Shown piece by piece: positions 7,545-15,401 of a DNA stretch of 64,000 bases (position 1 is the stretch's first letter; every line of letters starts with the position of its first letter). This stretch comes from Mesorhizobium sp. M2A.F.Ca.ET.046.03.2.1 (GTDB lineage Bacteria > Pseudomonadota > Alphaproteobacteria > Rhizobiales > Rhizobiaceae). A program made the translations under genes and the position numbers. The DNA is taken from the NCBI RefSeq assembly GCF_003952425.1, contig NZ_CP034449.1:806001-870000 (forward strand), in the 5' to 3' direction. The notes below the pieces were generated by a model, which was not told where the DNA came from, ran no database searches, and worked only from the letters and a program-made list of their open reading frames with translations.

Positions 7545-8678
7545 TCAACCCTTGGCGGTGCGCTTGGTCTTCTTCGGATCGTCGAACGGCAAGGGCTGCG
7601 CCGTCGCCTTGATCGAACCGCTTCTGTTGCGGATCTCGAGCCGGGTGTCCTTGACCGCGCAGTCGACGTCAAGGCGGGCGATGCCCATCGATTTCTCGAC
7701 CAGCGGCGAATACATGGCGCAGGTCACCACGCCCACCTTCATGCCGTCGCGGTAGACCGGCGCGCCTTCGTCCGCCGGCTCCTTGCCGTCGAGCAGCACG
7801 CCATAGATCTTGAAGCGCTCCTTGCCCTTCAGCCGATAATGCTCCTCGGCGCCGCGGAAACCGGTCTTGCCGGGGCTGACGGTGAAGTCGAGGCCGAGCT
7901 CCCACAGCGTGTCGCCGGGGCCTTCGTTCTCGAACGGATATTTCTGGGAATTGTCGTAGGGGTAGAAGAGCAGATAGCTCTCGACGCGCAGCATGTCGAG
8001 CGTGGTGAAGCGGCACGGGATGATGCCGGCGCTCTTGCCCTCCTCGAGGATCCTGTCCCAGATCGTGCCGGCGTCCTGGCCGCGGCAGAAGATCTCGTAT
8101 CCGCGCTCGCCGGTGTAGCCGGTGCGCGAGATCATGACGGGCAAGCCGAAGAGCTGCGTCTGCATATGGTGGAAATAGGGAAGGTCGCGGATGCCGGGCA
8201 CATGCTTGGCCAGATAGTCGACGGCGGTCGGCCCTTGCAGCGACAGATCATGCAGATTGTCATCGAAGCGCAGCGAGACGTCGCGCCCCATGGCAGCCCG
8301 CTGCAGCTCCTCATGGCCGGTGCCGGAGCCATGCACGACCATCCACGAGTTCGGGCTGATGCGGTAGAGGATGCAGTCGTCGGTGAACTTCCCGGCCTCG
8401 TTCAGCATGCAGGCATAGGCCGACTTGCCGGGATAGATCTTCTCCACGTCGCGCGTCGTGGCGAGGTCAATCAGATGCGAGGCGTGCGGCCCGGTGATGT
8501 GGACCTTCTTCAGGCCGGAGACGTCCATCAGCCCGGCCTTGGTGCGGATGGCGATATATTCCTCGTCGGCGTCCTTGTCATAGGTCCAGGCGGTGCCCAT
8601 GCCGCTCCAGTCCTCGAGTTTCGAGCCGAGCGCGCGATGGCGATCCGCCAGGGTCGAGAATCTCCAGGATGCCGTCAT
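7545..8678 (-). CDS. dmmD: GcvT-family aminomethyltransferase of the dimethylamine monooxygenase operon
   Basis: The 377-residue protein is a GcvT/aminomethyltransferase-fold protein: N-terminal THF-binding folate domain (DVSGLKKVHITGPHA near residue 55, then LQGPTAVDYL, SRTGYTGERGYEIF) and a C-terminal barrel (GVVTCAMYSPLVEK). It probably captures formaldehyde released from dimethylamine oxidation onto tetrahydrofolate, giving methylene-THF. No glycine-cleavage gcvH or gcvP is nearby, so a glycine cleavage role is unlikely. The ATG at 8676-8678 has a GGAGGA site; the 30 residues further upstream lack family resemblance. It leads the dmmDABC operon, and a candidate operator lies 127 bases upstream. 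Confidence 0.82.
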   Translation of the reverse strand: MTASWRFSTLADRHRALGSKLEDWSGMGTAWTYDKDADEEYIAIRTKAGLMDVSGLKKVHITGPHASHLIDLATTRDVEKIYPGKSAYACMLNEAGKFTDDCILYRISPNSWMVVHGSGTGHEELQRAAMGRDVSLRFDDNLHDLSLQGPTAVDYLAKHVPGIRDLPYFHHMQTQLFGLPVMISRTGYTGERGYEIFCRGQDAGTIWDRILEEGKSAGIIPCRFTTLDMLRVESYLLFYPYDNSQKYPFENEGPGDTLWELGLDFTVSPGKTGFRGAEEHYRLKGKERFKIYGVLLDGKEPADEGAPVYRDGMKVGVVTCAMYSPLVEKSMGIARLDVDCAVKDTRLEIRNRSGSIKATAQPLPFDDPKKTKRTAKG

Positions 8679-8804
8679 CCGATCGTCCTCCGTGCGATTA
8701 GGTCGCTTAAGCGGTTGCTGTTCCCTGCTCCTGCTTGGCGGCGGAGCTTGCTCGAATATTGATCGCAAACGGCGGAGCCCTGCAATCCCCTTGAAGCAAA
8801 TAAT

Positions 8805-8819
8805 TTCATTGTCAGTTAA
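8805..8819. promoter_or_regulatory. Candidate operator upstream of dmmD
   Basis: TTCAT-TGTCA-GTTAA has the same 5-5-5 layout as the regulator's own site, with two departures from the best copy. It is in the 294-base divergent gap between dmmD and the small membrane protein operon. Apart from the two candidate sites and an AT-rich promoter zone, I see nothing else in this gap. Confidence 0.4.
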
Positions 8820-8863
8820 ATTTCTTGCCCGGGGACAAATAGCTTACGGAGCGTAAATCCGGC

Positions 8864-8918
8864 TTGACAATTTCGAAGATCGGTCGGAATTTATGAAAAA
8901 AATTTCACTCTCTAGAAA
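8864..8918 (+). promoter_or_regulatory. Promoter and candidate operator for the small-membrane-protein/APC operon
   Basis: TTGACA at 8864-8869 is followed at 17-20 bases by an AT-rich stretch (GAATTTATGA) usable as a -10 region. TTCAC-TCTCT-AGAAA at 8904-8918 follows at about the expected transcription start. It is extended by a CACTCT/AGAGTG inverted repeat. An operator at +1 would fit repression. The second half-site is degenerate. Confidence 0.45.
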
Positions 8919-8972
8919 GAGTGGACGCCCGGTCGATTTCGGGGCCGGACGTCGCCAGAAGGGGAAAAACCG

Positions 8973-9260
8973 ATGTCCGACCTGCAGCAGCGCATCGAAG
9001 CGCTGTATCGTTCCGACGTGCGCGGATCCGTGCTCTTGATCGTTTGCCTGTGGGTGACGATCCTCTTCGTCCTCCTGATGACCTGGGCCTACATCCCCGA
9101 CAGCGGGATCAAGCTCGTGGTGGTGATCGCGGCTGCCGCGGTGCTGATCTTCAACACCGCCGCCATCCTGGCGATGCTCAACCACTACAAGGAAGACAAG
9201 GACTTCATCTACGGCCTCGACATCAAGAACGCCGACGCGTTCCGCAACAGCAAGTCCTGA
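8973..9260 (+). CDS. Small two-helix membrane protein, first of three before the APC permease
   Basis: A 95-residue protein I do not recognise as a named family. It has a charged N-terminus (residues 1-17), two hydrophobic helices at about 18-40 and 47-70, and a charged C-terminal tail (HYKEDKDFIYGLDIKNADAF). No signal-peptide cleavage site is evident, so both ends are probably cytoplasmic. It opens a four-gene run (gaps of 12, 16 and 13 bases) that ends in an APC permease, which suggests a transporter accessory subunit. The ATG at 8973 follows a GAAGGGG site. It is real by spacing, codon use and operon position; its function is unknown. Confidence 0.75.
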   Translation: MSDLQQRIEALYRSDVRGSVLLIVCLWVTILFVLLMTWAYIPDSGIKLVVVIAAAAVLIFNTAAILAMLNHYKEDKDFIYGLDIKNADAFRNSKS

Positions 9261-9272
9261 GGGGGAAAGACC

Positions 9273-9650
9273 ATGTCCCGCTACATCCCGCCGGAACAGA
9301 GCAAGGCCGGCCAGATTTTCGACATCGCCGTCGTCGTGGTCGCCATCTTCGTGGCGCTGTGGCTGCCGCTGAAGCTCGGCCTTGCCGGCGCGGCGAAATC
9401 CATCGATCCCCTGGACGCCAAGACCTGGGACGCGCTCGGCCAGAATGCGACCATGGCGTCGATCTGGGAGAAGCTCGGCTACACGCCCGAGACCGCGCAC
9501 GACATCATCCAGAACCGTTTCCACTACATCATCGACTGGCCGACGCTGATCATCATGGCGATCGTGCTGGTCGCCTATTTCGTCTTCCTGTTCCGCGCCT
9601 CCGATCGCGAGTATCGCGAGGTGATCAACGAAAGATTCGACGACAAGTAA
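9273..9650 (+). CDS. Small two-helix membrane protein, second of three before the APC permease
   Basis: A 125-residue protein with a hydrophobic helix at about 15-37 and another at about 88-108. They are separated by a 50-residue polar loop (residues 38-87) that contains WDALGQNATMASIWEKLGY and would face the periplasm if the N-terminus is inside. The tail is charged (RASDREYREVINERFDDK). I recognise no family. It starts 12 bases after the previous small gene, with GAGGGGGAAAG as ribosome site. The loop could contact a substrate or partner. The role is inferred from linkage to the permease gene. Confidence 0.75.
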   Translation: MSRYIPPEQSKAGQIFDIAVVVVAIFVALWLPLKLGLAGAAKSIDPLDAKTWDALGQNATMASIWEKLGYTPETAHDIIQNRFHYIIDWPTLIIMAIVLVAYFVFLFRASDREYREVINERFDDK

Positions 9651-9666
9651 TTCGGGGACAAGATCC

Positions 9667-9828
9667 ATGTGGATGGCAATCAACTACGCCTGCTGGGGCA
9701 TCTCGGTCTTGCTTGCGCTCTGGATGCTCTACGACTGGTTCAAGATCGACACGACCTATTCCGAGGACGTGCTGACTTCCTCGCGCGAAGGCGAGCTTGA
9801 AGCCGTTTCCGAGAAACACCGGATCTGA
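9667..9828 (+). CDS. 53-residue single-helix membrane protein, third of three before the APC permease
   Basis: A short open frame from ATG 9667 to TGA 9828. It encodes 53 residues with one tryptophan-rich hydrophobic helix at about 4-24 (YACWGISVLLALWMLYDW) and an acidic/polar C-terminal half. The start follows GGGGACAAGATCC, a good ribosome site, 16 bases after the previous stop. The permease ATG follows 13 bases after this stop behind a similar GTGGGGACTGACG. The uniform spacing of all four genes is the main evidence that this short frame is translated. No family recognised. Confidence 0.68.
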   Translation: MWMAINYACWGISVLLALWMLYDWFKIDTTYSEDVLTSSREGELEAVSEKHRI

Positions 9829-9841
9829 GTGGGGACTGACG

Positions 9842-11248
9842 ATGACCGCTGCGGTTGAAACGGGACTGACGACGACGATCCACGGCGACAGGGTCTCGCT
9901 GCTTCGGGTGCTCGGCCCCGCCCATGTCTGGGCGCTCGGTGTCGGCATCGTGCTGGTCGGCGAGTTCACCGGATGGAATTTCGCGGCAGACAAGGGCGGC
10001 GCGCTGGCCGCGCTGATCGTCTGCTGGATCGTCGGACTGCTTTACACCTCGGTCGCCATGATCGACTCGGAGGTGACCTCGACCGTGGCCGCCGCCGGCG
10101 GCCAGTACGCGCAGGCCAAGCACATTGTCGGACCGCTGATGGCCTTCAACGTCGCGCTGTTCCTGGTGTTCGCCTACACGATGCTCGAAGTGTCGGACGC
10201 CATCCTGCTCGGCGACACCATCGTCGCCAAGGCCGGCGTCGAAGGGCTGACGCACAATTCCTTCATCGCCGCGACCATAGTCGTGCTGGCCTGGCTCAAC
10301 TATCGCGGCGTGCTGATGACGCTCAACGTCAACTTCGTCATCACCGCCATCGCCTATGTCTCGATCGTCATCCTGTTCTTCTCCGTCAGCCCGTGGACGC
10401 AGGGCGCGGTGCTGAAGCTCAACGAGTTGGTCACCCCCGGCAACGCGCTGCCCTATGGCTGGATCGGCGTCATCGCCGCCTTCCAGTTCGGCATCTGGTA
10501 CTATCTCGGCATCGAGGGCACCACGCAGGCGGCCGAGGAAGTGCGCTCGCCGGCGCGCTCCCTGCCCTACGGCACCATGGCCGGCATGATCACGCTTTTG
10601 ATCGCGGCCGCCATGACCTGGTATGTCTGCGCCTCGCTGATGCCCTGGGAATATCTTGGCATCACCTATTATCCGCTGTGGGACGCCGGCAAGCTCACGG
10701 GCAGCCCGCTGCTGGAGAACCTTTTGTTCATCGCGACGCTGCTGGCGGCGCTCGCCTCGGCCAATGGCTGCATCAACGACGCGGCGCGCGCCTGGTTCTC
10801 GCTCGGCCGCGACCGCTACCTGCCAAGCTGGTTCTCGGCGGTGCATCCGAAATACCGCACGCCCTATCGCTCGATCCTGTTCCTGCTGCCGATCGCGCTC
10901 GCCTTCGCCTTCATCGCCGACCTCAACCAGGCGATCACCTTCTCGATCCTGTCCGGCGTGCTGCAATACACCTTCATGAGCATCAACATCATGATGTTCC
11001 GCAAGAAATGGCCGCTGGGCTCGATCCGCCGCGGCTACACGCATCCCTTCCATCCACTGCCGGCGATCGTGCTCTTCTGCCTCTGCATGGTAACGTTCTT
11101 CGCCATCTTCCTGGGCTTCGGCTCACAGCTGATCGCGATGACGGTGTTCTATTTCCTGATCTCGCTGTGGTTCCACTTCTATCGCTACAAGTTCGTGCGG
11201 CGCGGCGACCAGTTCTCCATGCCGTGGCCGAAGCCGCAGGGTTATTGA
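9842..11248 (+). CDS. APC-superfamily permease (ethanolamine permease-like), candidate methylated-amine importer
   Basis: A 468-residue integral membrane protein with about 12 hydrophobic helices. The first helix region has GEFTGWNFAADKGG, like the GxxxGWN motif of ethanolamine-type permeases. The TM6 area has YLGIEGTTQAAEEVRSPARS, the usual APC substrate-site helix and the conserved loop after it. The ATG at 9842 follows GTGGGGACTGACG; a 15-residue longer start overlaps the previous small gene. Its place between dmm and mgs/gmaS genes, and a shared operator-like motif before its operon, suggest uptake of an amine such as methylamine, DMA or TMA. The substrate is inference. Three small membrane proteins precede it in the same operon. 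Confidence 0.85.
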   Translation: MTAAVETGLTTTIHGDRVSLLRVLGPAHVWALGVGIVLVGEFTGWNFAADKGGALAALIVCWIVGLLYTSVAMIDSEVTSTVAAAGGQYAQAKHIVGPLMAFNVALFLVFAYTMLEVSDAILLGDTIVAKAGVEGLTHNSFIAATIVVLAWLNYRGVLMTLNVNFVITAIAYVSIVILFFSVSPWTQGAVLKLNELVTPGNALPYGWIGVIAAFQFGIWYYLGIEGTTQAAEEVRSPARSLPYGTMAGMITLLIAAAMTWYVCASLMPWEYLGITYYPLWDAGKLTGSPLLENLLFIATLLAALASANGCINDAARAWFSLGRDRYLPSWFSAVHPKYRTPYRSILFLLPIALAFAFIADLNQAITFSILSGVLQYTFMSINIMMFRKKWPLGSIRRGYTHPFHPLPAIVLFCLCMVTFFAIFLGFGSQLIAMTVFYFLISLWFHFYRYKFVRRGDQFSMPWPKPQGY

Positions 11249-11258
11249 GTGGAGTGAA

Positions 11259-11281
11259 GGCCCGCCTCTCGACGGCGGGCC
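11259..11281 (+). terminator. GC-rich hairpin after the APC permease gene
   Basis: A perfect 8-bp stem (GGCCCGCC with GGCGGGCC) and a 7-base loop sit 10 bases after the permease stop. There is no T-run, so it may attenuate or stabilise mRNA ends rather than fully stop transcription before the next two genes. Confidence 0.4.
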
Positions 11282-11294
11282 GTGGCGTGTCGAA

Positions 11295-11984
11295 ATGTCG
11301 GAACTGACGTCAGTATTGCTTGCCGGAGCGATCGCATTGGCGGTCGTCGCCCATATTGCCTGGCTCGCGCGCGCCAGCCGCAACAGGGCGAAGGCGGCTC
11401 TGGCCGCCGACACGGCGAGCGTCTGCAGCGTCGTTCTCGATGCCGCCGACATTTCCGGCGGCACGGCCGGCGTGGTCACCTGGGCCGGCACGTGGAACGG
11501 CCAGCGCGTTCAGCTGCGCACCATCGTCGACACGCTGGCGACGCGAAAGCTGCCGACGCGCTGGCTCAGCGTCTCGATCACTGAGCCGGTCGCCGTGCCG
11601 GGCATTTTCGACATGATGATGCGGCCGAATTCGGCGACAACGTTCTCCAATTTCGACCATCTGCCGCACACGCTCCCGAAGGTGCTCGGCTTTCCCGCCG
11701 ACGCGGTGCTCAAGACGGACCGCAGAGGCGTTGCCTTCCCGCAGGACCTGATCGCCGCGCATATCGACATCTTTGCCGAGGGGCGCGCCAAGGAATTGCT
11801 GATCACGCCGAACGGCGTGCGCATCGTCTGGCTGCTGGCCGAGGCCGAGCGCGCGCGCTACGGCGTCTTCCGGCAGGCCGCGTTCGGAGATGCCGGGCTC
11901 GATCCGGCCTTGATCGAAAGGCTGCTCGAGGCCGCCTCCACGCTTCGCCAAGCCATCAACCGGCACGAAAGGCAGGCGGCATGA
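11295..11984 (+). CDS. Membrane-anchored protein of unknown function
   Basis: A 229-residue protein with one N-terminal hydrophobic helix (about 5-25, followed by LARASRNRAK) and a soluble domain. I recognise no family. The body contains WAGTWNGQRVQLRTIVDTLA (60-85) and a second half with DIFAEGRAKELLITPNGVRI, suggesting a mixed alpha/beta domain that reads like a reduced sensor or lipid-related domain; that is only an impression. It follows the APC permease after a GC hairpin and overlaps the next gene by 4 bases, so those two are coupled. Placement inside the amine island suggests a related role, not proven. Confidence 0.65.
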   Translation: MSELTSVLLAGAIALAVVAHIAWLARASRNRAKAALAADTASVCSVVLDAADISGGTAGVVTWAGTWNGQRVQLRTIVDTLATRKLPTRWLSVSITEPVAVPGIFDMMMRPNSATTFSNFDHLPHTLPKVLGFPADAVLKTDRRGVAFPQDLIAAHIDIFAEGRAKELLITPNGVRIVWLLAEAERARYGVFRQAAFGDAGLDPALIERLLEAASTLRQAINRHERQAA

Positions 11985-12310
11985 GCGACGGAACCGCCAC
12001 CCCTGCTCCCGTCAATCCCTATCTCGCGCTCGGCGCGGCGGTCATTTTACCGGCAAGCGGCCACGTCATGCTCGGCGTGCCGGTACGCGGCCTGCAGTTC
12101 CTGTTCTTCATGGTGATCCTTGGCTGGATAACGACCAAGCTGGCGCCGGCCGATGCCAGCTTCATCGGCCGCCATGCCGGCGCTTTCCTGATCTATGCTT
12201 TCTCGATCCTCGACGCCTACAAGATCGCACGTGTCCGCCATGCGATCTGGGTTCACAAGGCGCGCCCGGGCGGCGATAGTGCCGCAGGCGATGTGCCGCC
12301 CAACATGTAA
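11981..12310 (+). CDS. Small multi-helix membrane protein of unknown function
   Basis: A 109-residue protein with three hydrophobic stretches at about 14-30, 32-52 and 62-80, and a charged tail (RHAIWVHKARPGG). The ATG overlaps the upstream stop (ATGA), so it is probably made with that protein. I recognise no family with certainty; the PYLALGAAVILPASGHVMLG start resembles small membrane proteins annotated only as hypothetical. A 15-bp operator-like site for the next operon begins 17 bases after its stop. Confidence 0.65.
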   Translation: MSDGTATPAPVNPYLALGAAVILPASGHVMLGVPVRGLQFLFFMVILGWITTKLAPADASFIGRHAGAFLIYAFSILDAYKIARVRHAIWVHKARPGGDSAAGDVPPNM

Positions 12311-12326
12311 CCACAGGAAAATTTCT

Positions 12327-12341
12327 TTCATAGCAATTGAA
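12327..12341 (+). promoter_or_regulatory. Candidate operator upstream of mgsA
   Basis: TTCAT-AGCAA-TTGAA repeats the 5-5-5 inverted layout seen before tmm and the regulator. It lies 56-70 bases before the mgsA ATG, where a promoter for the long mgs-gmaS-mgd operon is expected. Confidence 0.42.
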
Positions 12342-12396
12342 TTCGGCTCGCTCATTGAGTACATCATCTGAGAGCCAAAAAACGTTGGAGGCTGGC

Positions 12397-13293
12397 ATGT
12401 GCGGAATCGTCGGACTTTTCTTGAAGGACAAGGCGCTGGAGCCGAAGCTCGGCGCCATGCTGTCGGAGATGCTGGTGTCGCTCAGCGACCGCGGCCCGGA
12501 CAGCGCCGGCATCGCCATCTATGGCGCGGCCACCGGCAACGAGGCCAAGATCACCGTGCAGTCACCGAAGGCAGACCGCGATTTCCGCGGCCTCGACGCC
12601 GAACTCGCCAAGGCGATCGGCGCGCCGGTGAGCGTGGCGGTGAATTCGACGCACGCCGTCATCAGGACCACGCCGGACAAGGTCGATGCCGCGCGTGAAG
12701 CGCTGCAGACGCTCAGGCCCGACATCCGCATCATGGGCGCCGGCGAGGCGGTTGAAATCTACAAGGAGGTCGGCCTGCCGGAGACCGTCATCGATCGCTT
12801 CCATGTGCGCTCGATGACCGGCACGCATGGCATCGGCCATACCCGCATGGCAACGGAATCGGCGGTCACCACGATGGGCGCGCATCCGTTCTCGACCGGC
12901 GCCGACCAGTGCCTGGTGCATAACGGCTCGCTCTCCAACCACAACAATGTGCGCCGCGAGCTGATCCGCGACGGCATGAAGTTCGAGACCGAGAACGACA
13001 CCGAAGTTGCCGCGGCCTATCTTTCCAACCGGATGGCGCATGGCAAGAATCTGGGCGAGGCGTTGGAAGGCACGCTCTCCGACCTCGACGGCTTCTTCAC
13101 CTTCGTCGTCGGCACGAAGAACGGCTTCGGCGTGGTGCGCGACCCGATCGCCTGCAAGCCGGCCGTGATGGCCGAGACCGACCAGTATGTCGCCTTCGGC
13201 TCGGAATATCGCGCGCTGACCAAGCTGCCCGGCATCGACAATGCGCGGGTCTGGGAGCCGGAGCCCGCAACCGTTTATTTCTGGGAGCATTGA
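12397..13293 (+). CDS. mgsA: N-methylglutamate synthase subunit A (class II glutamine amidotransferase)
   Basis: The 298-residue protein starts MCGIVGLF, so Cys2 becomes the N-terminal nucleophile of a class II amidotransferase after Met removal. Further conserved pieces are the SDRGPDSAG block near residue 29, TGHIGHTRMATES-type text near 145 (here THGIGHTRMATES), and LVHNGSLSNHNN near 173. It is predicted to form the amidase part of N-methylglutamate synthase, which converts gamma-glutamylmethylamide or methylamine plus glutamate to N-methylglutamate. The ATG at 12397 follows TTGGAGG; a 20-residue longer frame would bury the catalytic Cys and is rejected. It opens a continuous operon ending with mgdD. 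Confidence 0.92.
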   Translation: MCGIVGLFLKDKALEPKLGAMLSEMLVSLSDRGPDSAGIAIYGAATGNEAKITVQSPKADRDFRGLDAELAKAIGAPVSVAVNSTHAVIRTTPDKVDAAREALQTLRPDIRIMGAGEAVEIYKEVGLPETVIDRFHVRSMTGTHGIGHTRMATESAVTTMGAHPFSTGADQCLVHNGSLSNHNNVRRELIRDGMKFETENDTEVAAAYLSNRMAHGKNLGEALEGTLSDLDGFFTFVVGTKNGFGVVRDPIACKPAVMAETDQYVAFGSEYRALTKLPGIDNARVWEPEPATVYFWEH

Positions 13294-13297
13294 GCCG

Positions 13298-14029
13298 ATG
13301 CCGGCAACCCCAATGTCGAAGGCCGAACGCGACCAGGGCGGTGCGAGGATCTTCGACCTCTCGCAACATTCGCTGCGCGAATTGAACGAGGCGCTGCACA
13401 AGCTCGCGCCGGGTTCGAATGAGACCGCCTGGGAAGTGCTCAACCCGAAAGGCAGCCATTCGGTCGCCGTCGGCGTCGACCAGCCGGTCACCATCGATGT
13501 GCGCGGCAGCGTCGGTTATTACTGCGCCGGCATGAATGACGGCGCCGCGATCACCGTGCATGGCTCGGCCGGCCCGGGTGTCGGCGAGAACATGATGTCG
13601 GGCTCGATCGTCATCAAGGGCGATGCCAGCCAGTATGCCGGCGCCACCGGCCGCGGCGGCCTGCTGGTCATCGAGGGCAACGCCTCGTCGCGTTGCGGCA
13701 TCTCTATGAAGGGCATCGACATCGTCGTGCATGGCAATATCGGCCACATGTCGGCCTTCATGGCGCAGTCCGGCAACCTGGTGGTGCTGGGCGATGCCGG
13801 CGACGCGCTGGGCGATTCCATCTACGAGGCGCGGCTCTTCGTGCGCGGCAAGGTGGAGAGCCTCGGCGCCGACTGCATCGCCAAGGAGATGCGGCCCGAG
13901 CACATCGAATTGCTGCAGGGCCTGCTCGACAAGGCCGGCGTGACCGGCGTCAAGGCATCGGAGTTCAAGCGCTACGGCTCGGCCCGCAAACTCTACAATT
14001 TCAACATCGACAACGCCGACGCGTATTGA
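13298..14029 (+). CDS. mgsB: N-methylglutamate synthase subunit B (GXGXG-repeat protein)
   Basis: The 243-residue protein carries the right-handed beta-helix repeat of the GltB C-terminal/GXGXG family: repeated strands with 'G..I.V.G.AG....M..G.I.I.GDA' from about residue 65 to 190 (AITVHGSAGPGVGENMMSG, then IVIKGDASQYAGA). In glutamate synthases this domain bridges the amidotransferase and synthase sites. It begins 4 bases after the mgsA stop and ends 8 bases before mgsC, so the three subunits are made together as a split glutamate-synthase-like enzyme. Confidence 0.9.
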   Translation: MPATPMSKAERDQGGARIFDLSQHSLRELNEALHKLAPGSNETAWEVLNPKGSHSVAVGVDQPVTIDVRGSVGYYCAGMNDGAAITVHGSAGPGVGENMMSGSIVIKGDASQYAGATGRGGLLVIEGNASSRCGISMKGIDIVVHGNIGHMSAFMAQSGNLVVLGDAGDALGDSIYEARLFVRGKVESLGADCIAKEMRPEHIELLQGLLDKAGVTGVKASEFKRYGSARKLYNFNIDNADAY

Positions 14030-14037
14030 GGACAGAA

Positions 14038-15366
14038 ATGGCCTATCACAATCCTCCCACGACGCCGCGCAAATCCGCGACCTTCGACGACTACACGCTT
14101 TCCGAAATCCGCCGCGCGGCGGCGACCGGCATCTATGACATCCGCGGCGCCGGCGCCAAGCGCAAGCTGCCGCATTTCGACGATCTGTTGTTCCTCGGCG
14201 CCTCGATCTCGCGCTATCCGCTCGAAGGCTATCGCGAACGCTGCGACACCTCGGTAGTGCTCGGCTCGCGCCATGCCAAAAAGCCGATCGAGCTAAAGAT
14301 CCCGATCACCATCGCCGGCATGAGTTTTGGGTCGCTTTCCGGTCCCGCCAAGGAAGCGCTTGGCCGCGGCGCGACGATCGCCGGGACATCGACCACCACA
14401 GGCGACGGCGGCATGACCGAGGAAGAACGCGGCCACTCGAAGAGGCTGGTCTATCAGTACCTGCCGTCGCGCTACGGCATGAACCCGCGCGACCTGCGCC
14501 GCGCCGACGCCATCGAAGTGGTCGTCGGCCAGGGCGCCAAGCCCGGCGGCGGCGGCATGCTGCTCGGGCAGAAGATCTCCGACCGCGTCGCCGAGATGCG
14601 CACCCTGCCCAAGGGCATCGACCAGCGTTCCGCCTCGCGCCATCCCGACTGGACCGGGCCGGACGATCTCGAGATCAAGATTCTCGAGCTGCGCGAGATC
14701 ACCGACTGGGAAAAGCCGATCTATGTGAAGGTCGGCGGCGCTCGGCCCTATTACGATACGGCACTCGCTGTGAAGGCCGGCGCCGACGTCGTCGTGGTCG
14801 ACGGCATGCAGGGCGGCACGGCCGCGACACAGGAAGTGTTCATCGAGAATGTCGGCCAGCCGACGCTTGCCTGCATCAGGCCGGCGGTGCAGGCGCTGCA
14901 GGACCTCGGCATGCACCGCAAGGTGCAGCTCATCGTTTCCGGCGGCATTCGCAACGGCGCCGACGTCGCCAAGGCGCTGGCGCTTGGCGTCGATGCGGTG
15001 TCGATCGGCACGGCGGCGCTGGTCGCGCTCGGCGACAACGATCCGCGCTGGGAGGCCGAGTACAATGAGCTCGGCACCACAGCCGGCGCCTATGACGACT
15101 GGCATGAGGGCCGCGACCCGGCCGGCATCACCACGCAGGACCCCGAACTGATGAAGCGGGTCGACCCGATCGCGGCCGGACGACGCCTGGCAAATTACCT
15201 CAAGGTGATGACGCTGGAGGCGCAGACGATTGCCCGCGCCTGCGGCAAGAACAGCCTGCACAATCTGGAGCCCGAGGATCTCGTTGCGCTTACCATCGAA
15301 GCCGCCGCCATGGCCGTGGTGCCTTTGGCCGGCACCAACTGGATACCGGGAAAGAACGGCTTCTAG
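14038..15366 (+). CDS. mgsC: N-methylglutamate synthase subunit C (FMN-binding glutamate synthase domain)
   Basis: The 442-residue protein is the TIM-barrel FMN domain of a glutamate-synthase-like enzyme. Visible parts are GMSFGSLSGPAKEALGRGA (residues 99-117), the PGGGGMLLGQK flavin loop, VVVVDGMQGGTAATQEV, and the phosphate-binding SGGIRNGADVAKAL/SIGTAAL region. The segment that in GltB-type enzymes carries the cysteine ligands of the 3Fe-4S cluster reads DWHEGRDPAGITTQ here, with no cysteines. The start is ATG 14038 behind GAGGAC; the frame is open far upstream inside mgsB but in a shadow. It makes N-methylglutamate together with MgsA and MgsB. Confidence 0.9.
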   Translation: MAYHNPPTTPRKSATFDDYTLSEIRRAAATGIYDIRGAGAKRKLPHFDDLLFLGASISRYPLEGYRERCDTSVVLGSRHAKKPIELKIPITIAGMSFGSLSGPAKEALGRGATIAGTSTTTGDGGMTEEERGHSKRLVYQYLPSRYGMNPRDLRRADAIEVVVGQGAKPGGGGMLLGQKISDRVAEMRTLPKGIDQRSASRHPDWTGPDDLEIKILELREITDWEKPIYVKVGGARPYYDTALAVKAGADVVVVDGMQGGTAATQEVFIENVGQPTLACIRPAVQALQDLGMHRKVQLIVSGGIRNGADVAKALALGVDAVSIGTAALVALGDNDPRWEAEYNELGTTAGAYDDWHEGRDPAGITTQDPELMKRVDPIAAGRRLANYLKVMTLEAQTIARACGKNSLHNLEPEDLVALTIEAAAMAVVPLAGTNWIPGKNGF

Positions 15367-15401
15367 GACAACTTCCAAGACCACATAAGCGAGGAACTAT
15401 A

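Noticed and set aside
7545..8678. Calling this GcvT-fold gene the glycine cleavage T protein
   Set aside because: No gcvH or gcvP nearby; it leads a dimethylamine monooxygenase operon.
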